From Phycisphaerales bacterium (GTDB lineage Bacteria > Bacteroidota > Bacteroidia > Chitinophagales > Chitinophagaceae): a stretch of DNA of 34,505 bases. The DNA lies in contig JASGCQ010000019.1 in NCBI GenBank assembly GCA_030054025.1, positions 1 to 34,505 on the forward strand. Reading direction: 5' to 3'. The notes under the pieces were generated by a model. It ran no database searches, was not told where the DNA came from, and saw only the letters and a program-made list of their open reading frames with translations. The translations under genes and the position numbers were made by a program. Shown here piece after piece: positions 26,100 through 33,413 of this stretch; the first letter of the stretch is position 1, and the number at the start of each line of letters is the position of its first letter.

Positions 26100-28174
26100 T
26101 TTTGAGATCCTTTAAACAGATAATTATAAATCTCTACCTGAGAACGAACAGCTTGTTCGCTCTCTTTCCGTGCAACATACTGATTATCCTGTTCATTATT
26201 CAAAATTCTCGTTTTTACATTGCTCGAACTTTGAATATTGAGTATATCAATCAACTCTTTTTGCAATCGGGGGTCTAATATCGGACAAGCTGCCTCTACT
26301 CTATGGTCGAGGTTGCGAATCATCCAGTCGGCAGAAGAAATAAATACTTTAGGCAAACCTCCATTGTTGAATATAAATACACGAGCATGTTCCAAATACT
26401 CATCTATGATACTAATGGCTTTAATATCCATTTTATATGACTTGCTACTGGTAAGAATGCAACAGATACTTCGGATAATGAGCTTGACCTCCACACCTGC
26501 AATCGCTGCTTGTTGCAGCTTTTCAATCAATAGCTTATCTACCAAGCTATTGAGTTTCACTACAATAGAAGCCTTTTTTTTCTTTTTGACAAATTCAATT
26601 TCTTTATCAATAAGCGTAACATAAAACTTACGCATATTCGTAGGTGCTACTGGCAAGGTTTTGCACAAAGCCAATTCCGACAAATCAGGTTTCGGCTTTT
26701 CTAATGCAGCAAATACTCGATTCACATCTGCCAAAATATTACGATTGGAGGTGAGCAAGCAATGATCGCCATAGAAAGCCGCAGTAGATTCATTCAAATT
26801 GCCCGTAGATACAAAGCCATATTGCTTCGTATGATTACCTTCTCTTCTTTTGATGACACATAGTTTAGCATGTACCTTCATGTTAAGCACACCCAATATC
26901 ACCTTCACACCCTCGTCTTCCAATACCATTTTCCAAGCCAAATTTGCCTCTTCGTCAAAACGCGCACGCAATTCCAACATCACCGTCACCTTCTTGCCAT
27001 TGCGCACCGCATTCACCAAGGTGTTGACAATCTTAGAATTTTTTGCCAAACGATAGCAAGTGATTTTAATACTTTGCACAAATGGGTCAATGGCTGCTTC
27101 GCGCAATAAGTCAATAATCGAATCGAATGAATGGTAGGGAAAATGCAGCAGTACATCTTGCTTGTCCAGCACAGGCATAATACGAATGGGCTGTAGGAGC
27201 TTGGGATGCACAAAAGGTTTAGGTCGGCTTATCAAATCCTCAAATATAGAGGAGGGGAAATCCATAAAGTCTTTAAAATTATGGATACGACCACCTGGTA
27301 TTAAATTATCTTTCTTGGTAAGCCCCAATCTTTTAGACAAAAAATCCAATAAGCCTAAATCAAGTGTACGGTCAAAAACAAAACGAGTTGTTTTGCCTTT
27401 TTTACGATTCTTAATTTGCTTTTCTAATTTTTCTATTAAGGAATTTGACACATCATTATCCGCCTCTAACTCTGCATCACGAGTTACCTTCATGATATAG
27501 CCGCTAAAGTCGTCAAATCCAAATGGCGCAAATAAATTGGGTAGATTAAAGCGAATAATGTCTTCCAGCAAAATGATGTCTGTATTGCCTTTTTCGGAAG
27601 GGAGAATTACAAAGCGGGGCAACACTGTTGTAGGAATCTCGATCAAGGCATACGAAAAATTCTTTTTTATTTTTTTATTGCGCAATACACAGGCCAAATA
27701 GATTGACTTATCGCGCAATAAAGGCATGTGAGGAATGGTTTCAATCATCAGAGGCACTATTTGTGAACTTACCTTATCGGTATAGTATTTACGAATAAAA
27801 GCTTCTTGATTGGGCAAAATTTGAGTTTCGTTTTTGATATAAATATTTTGCACTGAAAGTTCTCGAATGATTTGCTGATAGATATTATCAAAATCATTTT
27901 GGAGCATGATGACCGTTTGTTGTATCTCGCGCAAAATTCCTTCAGGATTAGCTTCAAGATGTACTTTTGCGGCTTTGCCCAACTTAGCCATTTTGTTGAG
28001 GGTGGCTACCCGTACCCGAAAAAACTCATCTAAATTATTAGAGAAAATACCTAAAAACTTCAATCGGTCGAGCAAAGAAACATTGGGATCTTTCGCTTCT
28101 TGTAATACACGTTCGTTGAAAGACAACCAGCTTAAATCTCTGACTATTGGCTCTTTAGCTTTCAGTTTCTTCAT
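26096..28174 (-). CDS. ppk1: Polyphosphate kinase 1
   Basis: Makes inorganic polyphosphate from ATP through a phosphohistidine intermediate. All four PPK1 domains are present. The N domain has DLSWLSFNERVLQEA and FFRVRVATLNKM. The autophosphorylated histidine is His435 in MKVHAKLCVIKRREG. The C1/C2 domains contain YGFVSTGNLNEST. The second His, His596 in EYLEHARVFIF, and Arg568 of LIIRSICC have the same 28-residue spacing as the E. coli pair Arg564/His592. SSADWMIRNLDHRVE follows. The loop between Arg568 and His596 (TSSKSYKMD) differs from the usual glycine-rich sequence. The length, 692 aa, matches E. coli (688). The ATG at 28174 is used. It is the first gene of a coupled ppk1-ppx operon. 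Confidence 0.96.
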   Translation of the reverse strand: MKKLKAKEPIVRDLSWLSFNERVLQEAKDPNVSLLDRLKFLGIFSNNLDEFFRVRVATLNKMAKLGKAAKVHLEANPEGILREIQQTVIMLQNDFDNIYQQIIRELSVQNIYIKNETQILPNQEAFIRKYYTDKVSSQIVPLMIETIPHMPLLRDKSIYLACVLRNKKIKKNFSYALIEIPTTVLPRFVILPSEKGNTDIILLEDIIRFNLPNLFAPFGFDDFSGYIMKVTRDAELEADNDVSNSLIEKLEKQIKNRKKGKTTRFVFDRTLDLGLLDFLSKRLGLTKKDNLIPGGRIHNFKDFMDFPSSIFEDLISRPKPFVHPKLLQPIRIMPVLDKQDVLLHFPYHSFDSIIDLLREAAIDPFVQSIKITCYRLAKNSKIVNTLVNAVRNGKKVTVMLELRARFDEEANLAWKMVLEDEGVKVILGVLNMKVHAKLCVIKRREGNHTKQYGFVSTGNLNESTAAFYGDHCLLTSNRNILADVNRVFAALEKPKPDLSELALCKTLPVAPTNMRKFYVTLIDKEIEFVKKKKKASIVVKLNSLVDKLLIEKLQQAAIAGVEVKLIIRSICCILTSSKSYKMDIKAISIIDEYLEHARVFIFNNGGLPKVFISSADWMIRNLDHRVEAACPILDPRLQKELIDILNIQSSSNVKTRILNNEQDNQYVARKESEQAVRSQVEIYNYLFKGSQN

Positions 28175-28204
28175 AAGGTAAAATCACTTTATCGTATCAA
28201 TCTA

Positions 28205-28212
28205 CAAAAGTA
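28205..28212 (-). promoter_or_regulatory. Candidate -7 element for ppk1-ppx
   Basis: On the minus strand TACTTTTG matches TAnnTTTG exactly, 30 bp before the ppk1 ATG. I saw no clear -33 TTTG and no obvious Pho-box-like direct repeat. Confidence 0.4.
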
Positions 28213-28340
28213 AAACGAGGAAATCTAAAAGCGATATTAAGTTTTTGATACCTGATAAAAATAAAAAAATACACTGTAGAAAAAAGAAACAAAGATGGAA
28301 TGCCCCTTCTATTTTCTCTATCCTAAAATCTTTGTAGCAA

Positions 28341-28416
28341 AGGCTTCATTTAGGCTTATCCGAATGATGTTGACAAACAAAGCTAAAATTCTGCCTAAAA
28401 TTATCCAGCAAAGCCT
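28341..28416 (+). other. Nested inverted repeats upstream of the transketolase gene
   Basis: An outer pair AGGCTT (28341-28346) / AAGCCT (28411-28416) encloses an inner pair TTTAGGC (28349-28355) / GCCTAAA (28393-28399). The element ends 30 bp before the ATG. It could fold as a two-part stem in a 5' leader. The arms are short and chance pairing in AT-rich DNA is possible. Confidence 0.25.
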
Positions 28417-28446
28417 ATTTTTACCCAAATTTTTATTTCCGAACTA

Positions 28447-29292
28447 ATGGAATTGCAACAACTCCAACAAATGGCTACTCAAGTACGCCGCGACATTGTA
28501 AGAATGGTGCATGGTGTACAAAGTGGTCATCCGGGTGGCTCTTTGGGATGTACCGACTTTTTAGTGGCTTTGTATTTTGAAGTAATGAAGCATAATCCTG
28601 AATCATTTGATATGAATGGTACTCATCAGGATATTTTCTTTCTATCCAATGGTCATATCTCTCCCGTATTTTACAGTGTACTGGCTCGTTCGGGCTACTT
28701 TTCGGTAGCAGAGTTGGCTACTTTCCGCAAGCTCAATACCCGCCTGCAAGGACACCCTACTACTCACGAACATCTACCTGGTGTACGCATAGCCAGCGGC
28801 TCATTGGGGCAAGGCTTGAGTGTAGCTTGTGGTGCTGCTTTGAGTAAAAGAATGAACAAAGAAGTGGATACTACGGTGTTTGCTTTATTGGGCGATGGTG
28901 AATTGGAAGAAGGACAAAATTGGGAAGCCGCCATGTTTGCAGCGCATCACAAACTCGATAATTTAATTGCGACTATTGATGTCAATGGACAACAAATTGA
29001 TGGCGCTACCAAAGAGGTGATGAACGTTGCCCCACTACGCCAAAAATTTGAAGCATTTGGTTGGACAGTAATGGATATGAAAGGCAATGATATGAATGCG
29101 GTACTCCAAGGACTTGCTGCTGCCAAAACTTTATGCGGACAAGGAAAGCCTGTTTGTATCCTGATGGAAACGGCTATGGGCAAAGGAGTTGACTTTATGG
29201 AAGGCACCCACGAATGGCACGGGATAGCTCCAAACGATGCCCAACTGGAAGCTGCGTTGGCACAATTACCCAGCGTATTGCAAGATTATTAA
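28447..29292 (+). CDS. Transketolase, N-terminal (TPP-binding) subunit
   Basis: The pyrophosphate-binding half of a split transketolase of the non-oxidative pentose phosphate pathway. Motifs are RRDIVRMVHGVQSGHPGGSL, FFLSNGHISPVFY, GHPTTHEHLPGVRIASGSLG, the TPP motif LGDGELEEGQNWEA with the closing ATIDVNG, and GKGVDFMEGTHEWHG. The length of 281 aa is standard for the N subunit. The pyrimidine-binding C subunit usually follows directly in such organisms, but here the next gene is on the other strand after a palindrome. The partner must be elsewhere, or the gene is a lone paralogue. The ATG at 28447 is used. Confidence 0.9.
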   Translation: MELQQLQQMATQVRRDIVRMVHGVQSGHPGGSLGCTDFLVALYFEVMKHNPESFDMNGTHQDIFFLSNGHISPVFYSVLARSGYFSVAELATFRKLNTRLQGHPTTHEHLPGVRIASGSLGQGLSVACGAALSKRMNKEVDTTVFALLGDGELEEGQNWEAAMFAAHHKLDNLIATIDVNGQQIDGATKEVMNVAPLRQKFEAFGWTVMDMKGNDMNAVLQGLAAAKTLCGQGKPVCILMETAMGKGVDFMEGTHEWHGIAPNDAQLEAALAQLPSVLQDY

Positions 29293-29311
29293 TACGCACA
29301 CTTATTTTATA

Positions 29312-29351
29312 ACACAGAAACGCCACAACAATTGTTGTGGCGTTTCTGTGT
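29312..29351. terminator. Perfect 40-bp palindrome, probable bidirectional terminator
   Basis: ACACAGAAACGCCACAACAA is followed at once by its exact reverse complement, with no spacer. It lies 19 bp after the transketolase stop and 7 bp after the end of the convergent small gene. Flanks are AT-rich but without a long T-tract. A bidirectional terminator is the simplest reading. Confidence 0.7.
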
Positions 29352-29358
29352 CGACTAT

Positions 29359-29574
29359 TTATTTTGATTTTACCAAGCTGGATTTAGGCGAAGGAGTACC
29401 GATTGGGCATTGTGTCATTTGGCTTTCTTTGGCAACCATTTTGTAACTGCTGGGTAAGGTACCCGAAATACAAGTATAGAGCTCTAAACCCGAATCGTAA
29501 GATTTCACGATTAATACAGGATACATATTACCACTCACTTGTACCAAAGAACCCGTTCTGAATTTCTGCGCCAT
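29359..29574 (-). CDS. Small DUF2158/YodC-like protein
   Basis: A 71 aa cytoplasmic protein. The first 60 residues look like a small beta-barrel: MAQKFRTGSLVQVSGNMYPV, then VKSYDSGLELYTCISG and YKMVAKESQMTQCP. The pattern F-x2-G-x2-V-x-G followed by a central tyrosine/cysteine strand recalls the DUF2158 (YodC) family, whose function is unknown. The tail is Ser/Lys-rich (PSPKSSLVKSK). The ATG at 29574 has an exact promoter core 17 bp upstream. The family link is tentative. Confidence 0.6.
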   Translation of the reverse strand: MAQKFRTGSLVQVSGNMYPVLIVKSYDSGLELYTCISGTLPSSYKMVAKESQMTQCPIGTPSPKSSLVKSK

Positions 29575-29590
29575 TATGTTGATTGAGGGG

Positions 29591-29598
29591 CAAAGCTA
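29591..29598 (-). promoter_or_regulatory. Candidate -7 element for the DUF2158-like gene
   Basis: On the minus strand TAGCTTTG fits TAnnTTTG exactly and ends 17 bp before the ATG. No clear -33 box was seen. Confidence 0.45.
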
Positions 29599-29830
29599 CA
29601 CTTATAAAACGGGAATCTCTTTTATTATTGCCCATAAGAAAAAAAAAACTGAACTTCAGAAACCAATAATAAACATAGCTTTAGTTACAATTTTAAAAAA
29701 AATGATACTTTCACTGACGTTTTAGATCCCTACAAATAAAAACAATAGCGCAACGATAAGTTTGTTTCGCATCCTGTGCAGTTTATAAAGTGTTATAGGC
29801 TTCCATTTTGAATGATTATAAAAAGTGCAC

Positions 29831-31936
29831 TTAGTGCGCAATTAGCATTTTAATACTGATAGTTTGATTAGAAGAAGCAACTTCTACTATGTAACTACCA
29901 TTAGGTAGGCTCGATGTGTTTAAGCCAATTTTATTTTCTCCTGACTGAAAATTTTGAGCTATTGTTTCCATAACTTTTCTACCATTAAGGTCGAGTACAG
30001 AAATTTCAAAATGTTCTTCTTTTTTCAGGTTAATAGATATTGTAGCTAAATCGCCTGTTGGGTTAGGAAAGAGTTTTACAAATGAAGCAGCAGCAGTTGT
30101 ATTCGCAATGCCCGTACGGTTATTTAAAGCAACTCCTTGCAAGGCATAAGCGTATATTTTTTCGTCGAAATCATTGTTGTTAATAGTAACTGTTGCGATA
30201 CGCAAACCAACTACTTTAGGTGCAAACTGAACATTCAACTTTAGTGAATCTCCTGCGTTGATTGCAGTAGGGAAACTGGGCGCACCGATTAAAGTAAATT
30301 CACTTGCATGTACACCAGAGAAACCGATGTTGGTGATATTCAATTTACCAGGGCCTGCATTTTTGATGGTATAAACTTTAGTCACTTTCATACCGGTGTC
30401 TATGGTTCCAAAATCAGTATTATCAGCAATTGAAGGAAATAAGTCGTCTTTAGAGATATTCAATCCATTACCACTAACACTCACCTCAGGGTTTGAATTA
30501 TAAGTATCCGGATTGTATAATGCCAACAATTGGCCATTTTCCACCAATTCGGGAGTAGTTGCATGATGCGCTTGATCTACAAATAAGAACATACCCGGAC
30601 CAAGGATTTCTTGCATATCTATTACACCCGAAGCTTCTTCATCTTGTGTCAAGAACTTAGAACCACCAGTAAGAAAACGTGTCGAATCATGTGTCGCAAT
30701 TATTTTGGATGAATCTTTAGCAAAATCATACTGCCAAATTTTACCCAAATGAGCATTATTACCAACATCTTCTTGATGGATGGAATGTCCCCAATTATCA
30801 ATACTCATATTGTCAAACATTTGCTGACCTTCTGTACCGTCCAATACGGCAGTGATTTTACCGCCTGCTGTTAAATTGTCTGGATTAAAGAAGGTTAATT
30901 TCCACAAGCGAGAAGGGCTTCCAAAGGCATTCGTAGTGTTGAAATAAAAATTACTATCGTTTGCAGGATCCCAAGCACCATCTTCTGGGCGAAGGAAAGT
31001 TGTAATTCCTAAAGTATTACTGTTGGTATTGATTGTTGCACCAGTAAGGCTGCTCACATCTCCTAAATTAGCCAAAGCAAATACGGTAGCTGAAGGGAAA
31101 ACACTAGCACTTGTCTCGGTCAGAAAACCACTGACAGCGATACCATATAGTTTACCATTAGTCATACCCGCCTTTTCAATATCTGTACCGCTATTGGTTT
31201 TAGTACCAATATATACATATACTTGACCGGGTGTAGCATCATCCATACCAATCATTACTGTGGTATCACTTTCGCGGCCACGTGCTACATAGTTTTCCCA
31301 AGATGCTTTTCCCAAACGTGGTACTTCGTATGTAGTTCCCATATTGGGTCCCGAAGAAATGTGTGCAACTACACGACCTTCAGTACCGGTTTCTTCACCA
31401 CACATAAAAATTCGTGCTGTAGTACCATTGCCTGTTTTGCTATTGTAATAGGCACCTACGGGTGCTAAATCTGCCGAACAAAAACGACCAAAAGCAGCTA
31501 AAGAAGAAGGATAGTAACTGGAATAGGTTTTATATTTAGAGGTAGCCACATCCCAAAGATTCACTCGCTGCATCAAATCGCCACCGTCTATTACCTTCAA
31601 ATCGGATTTATTAATGACCCAACGAGATACATATGCGCCTATAGACCCATGATTACGAATAATACCAACGGTATTACCCATTTCGTGGGCTATCAATACA
31701 GTAAAAGTCCCATCGTTATTATCATAAGCACCCATGCCATCGGGGAGACCTGCCATTTTGTAACCACCTACAGAATCTCCGGTAGTCAGTATTGAAGTTA
31801 TTTTCACTCCGGGAGTCACTGGAATCACATAAGGGGTTTGAGAAGAACTCGGCCCGGTAAATGTTTGCGCTTGAACACCTACAGCTAATAAGCTAGGTAA
31901 GCAAAGCATTGCTTGTAATATTCTTTTCATTTTCAT
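29831..31936 (-). CDS. PhoX-like (DUF839) phosphatase candidate with T9SS tail
   Basis: A secreted protein of about 700 aa. The signal peptide ends GVQAQT. The body carries motifs like those of PhoX/DUF839 enzymes, which are Ca/Fe-dependent phosphomonoesterases: LPDGMGAYDNNDGTFTVLIA then HEMGNT, a FMCGEETGTEGR motif like the family's CEE, MIGMDDATPGQVYVYIGT and RPEDGAWDPANDSNFYFNTT. About 100 residues before the end there is a choice-of-anchor-D (ASPM/HYDIN-like) Ig domain (VYTIKNAGPGKLNITNIGFS). The final 80 residues are a T9SS tail (FVKLFPNPTGDLATISINL). Many DUF839 proteins are untested, so the activity is inferred. The TTG at 31951 is an alternative start; the ATG at 31936 or 31930 is more likely. 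Confidence 0.7.
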   Translation of the reverse strand: MKMKRILQAMLCLPSLLAVGVQAQTFTGPSSSQTPYVIPVTPGVKITSILTTGDSVGGYKMAGLPDGMGAYDNNDGTFTVLIAHEMGNTVGIIRNHGSIGAYVSRWVINKSDLKVIDGGDLMQRVNLWDVATSKYKTYSSYYPSSLAAFGRFCSADLAPVGAYYNSKTGNGTTARIFMCGEETGTEGRVVAHISSGPNMGTTYEVPRLGKASWENYVARGRESDTTVMIGMDDATPGQVYVYIGTKTNSGTDIEKAGMTNGKLYGIAVSGFLTETSASVFPSATVFALANLGDVSSLTGATINTNSNTLGITTFLRPEDGAWDPANDSNFYFNTTNAFGSPSRLWKLTFFNPDNLTAGGKITAVLDGTEGQQMFDNMSIDNWGHSIHQEDVGNNAHLGKIWQYDFAKDSSKIIATHDSTRFLTGGSKFLTQDEEASGVIDMQEILGPGMFLFVDQAHHATTPELVENGQLLALYNPDTYNSNPEVSVSGNGLNISKDDLFPSIADNTDFGTIDTGMKVTKVYTIKNAGPGKLNITNIGFSGVHASEFTLIGAPSFPTAINAGDSLKLNVQFAPKVVGLRIATVTINNNDFDEKIYAYALQGVALNNRTGIANTTAAASFVKLFPNPTGDLATISINLKKEEHFEISVLDLNGRKVMETIAQNFQSGENKIGLNTSSLPNGSYIVEVASSNQTISIKMLIAH

Positions 31937-32030
31937 AAATATTTTCAGCAAAAGTCAAGCTTGAATGTTGTCAAATTGTTACCGAAGTGTGATATAAAAA
32001 TGACTGAATTGTAAAGAAGAGGAGAACAGT

Positions 32031-32070
32031 AAAATGGTATGCTCAATAGGTATCAAGCATACCATTTTTT
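32031..32070 (-). terminator. Hairpin terminator overlapping the end of acr3
   Basis: AAAATGGTATGCT (32031-32043) and AGCATACCATTTT (32056-32068) form a perfect 13-bp stem with a 12-nt loop. The acr3 TGA (32053-32055) lies in the loop next to the stem. On the acr3 strand the stem is followed by TTTT; the opposite orientation has a six-T tract. It separates acr3 from the phosphatase gene downstream. Confidence 0.65.
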
Positions 32071-33111
32071 CTTAAACCAAAAAGCCAGATTCACCAATAA
32101 AATCAAAGCTGGCACTTCAACTAATGGACCGATAACACCAGCAAAAGCCTGTCCGCTATTGATACCAAAAACACCAATCGCTACTGCAATCGCTAGTTCA
32201 AAATTATTGCCCGTAGCAGTAAAAGATAATGCTGTATTGGTAGCATAATCTGCCCCTAAGCTTCTTGCCGCAATAAATGTGACTACAAACATGACTGCAA
32301 AATAAATGACCAAAGGAATGGCAATATGTACTATATCCATGGGCAATTGTACCATCAATGCGCCTTTGAGGCTGAACATGATGATAATGGTAAACAATAA
32401 CGCTATCAAAGTAATCGGCGAAATGAAAGGCAAAAACTTGGTTTGATACCATTCCTCACCTTTTAGTTTGAGTAAAGAATAACGGCTGATGATACCTGTA
32501 AGAAATGGAATACCTAAATAAATGAATACGCTCTCTGCAATTTGCCCCATCGAAATATGGATTTCCATACTCTGCATCCCCAACCAATCAGGCACTACGG
32601 TTAAATAAAAATAGGAATAAGCAGAGTAAAGCAATACTTGTAAAATACTATTCAAGCCTACCAAACCAGCGATGTATTCTCGATTCCCTTCTGCCAAATC
32701 GTTCCAAACAATGACCATGGCAATGCAAGGCGCAATGCCAATCAAAATCAAGCCCGACATATACTCGGGGTAGTCGCTGAGGAATAAATAAGCCAAGGCA
32801 AACATAAATAAAGGGGCAATAATCCATGTAATAAATAGGGACATCAGCACTAATTTCACATCCTTAAATATTTCTGGAATCTTCTCGTAACGCACTTTTG
32901 CCAAGGGAGGATACATCATCAAAACAAGCCCGATAGCCAGAGGGATATTTGTGGTACCACTCGAAAAAGAATTGATAAAAGAGGCTGAATCAGGAATAAA
33001 ATATCCGATTGAAACGCCGATAAGCATGGCCAAAAAAATCCATAGCGTAAGGTATCTGTCCAGAAAACCTAAATGCTTTCTACTGTTAAGGCTACTATTA
33101 TTTACACTCAT
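32053..33111 (-). CDS. arsB: Arsenite efflux transporter, ACR3 family
   Basis: An inner-membrane As(III) exporter with about 10 transmembrane segments in 352 aa. Family signatures are [38 protein letters not shown], and [20 protein letters not shown] followed by EGN, where the conserved cysteine needed for transport sits. [20 protein letters not shown] and [17 protein letters not shown] come near the end. In other genomes this gene is also named acr3; it is unrelated to the ArsB family of E. coli. No arsR, arsC or arsM is adjacent, so it is not in a usual ars operon. The ATG at 33111 is used. Confidence 0.93.
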   Translation of the reverse strand: MSVNNSSLNSRKHLGFLDRYLTLWIFLAMLIGVSIGYFIPDSASFINSFSSGTTNIPLAIGLVLMMYPPLAKVRYEKIPEIFKDVKLVLMSLFITWIIAPLFMFALAYLFLSDYPEYMSGLILIGIAPCIAMVIVWNDLAEGNREYIAGLVGLNSILQVLLYSAYSYFYLTVVPDWLGMQSMEIHISMGQIAESVFIYLGIPFLTGIISRYSLLKLKGEEWYQTKFLPFISPITLIALLFTIIIMFSLKGALMVQLPMDIVHIAIPLVIYFAVMFVVTFIAARSLGADYATNTALSFTATGNNFELAIAVAIGVFGINSGQAFAGVIGPLVEVPALILLVNLAFWFKKKWYA

Positions 33112-33315
33112 AAAAAATGTGACAAAATTAAGTGTTTGAACACCCCAGCAGGAGGGTCTTTTATTGCTGTATAGCTCATACAGGAAGGTAAAAGTACTCC
33201 TAATTGATCTTAGAGGTCTTATGAAAAGCTAAAAAATTAAAGAAAATACTTCTTATTTTTTTGGGTATATTAAAATATAAAGCCTAAGTTGCAGTTTCAT
33301 TAAAACAATTTTCAA
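33112..33315. other. Divergent intergenic region acr3 / lipoprotein
   Basis: About 200 bp, AT-rich, holding the acr3 promoter candidate. On the plus strand, near 33255, there is TATTTTTTTG, a -7-like core with seven T residues where the consensus TAnnTTTG would need five. Confidence 0.4.
33123..33143 (-). promoter_or_regulatory. Candidate acr3 promoter core with adjacent dyad
   Basis: On the minus strand TAATTTTG (33130-33123) fits TAnnTTTG, 11 bp before the ATG. Directly upstream is the dyad GTGTT-TG-AACAC (33132-33143), a plausible operator position. No regulator gene is visible, so regulation is inferred. Confidence 0.35.
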
Positions 33316-33337
33316 ATGAAAAATTCAAAGAAAAACT

Positions 33338-33375
33338 GCAGCAACAGCGCAGCAACAGCGCAGCAACAGCGCAGC
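33338..33375 (+). repeat. 11-bp tandem repeat, 3 perfect copies plus 5 bp
   Basis: GCAGCAACAGC occurs at 33338-33348, 33349-33359 and 33360-33370, followed by the partial unit GCAGC. The unit is not a multiple of three, so each copy is read in a different frame and any change in copy number shifts the frame of the lipoprotein signal peptide. Confidence 0.9.
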
Positions 33376-33413
33376 GCCCTTGGAGTGTCATCTGTAAGTA
33401 TGGACTGAGTATT

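Noticed and set aside
26238..27500. Plus-strand open frames of 112-128 codons inside ppk1
   Set aside because: They are shadows of a strongly conserved gene; their peptides look like low-complexity reverse translations.
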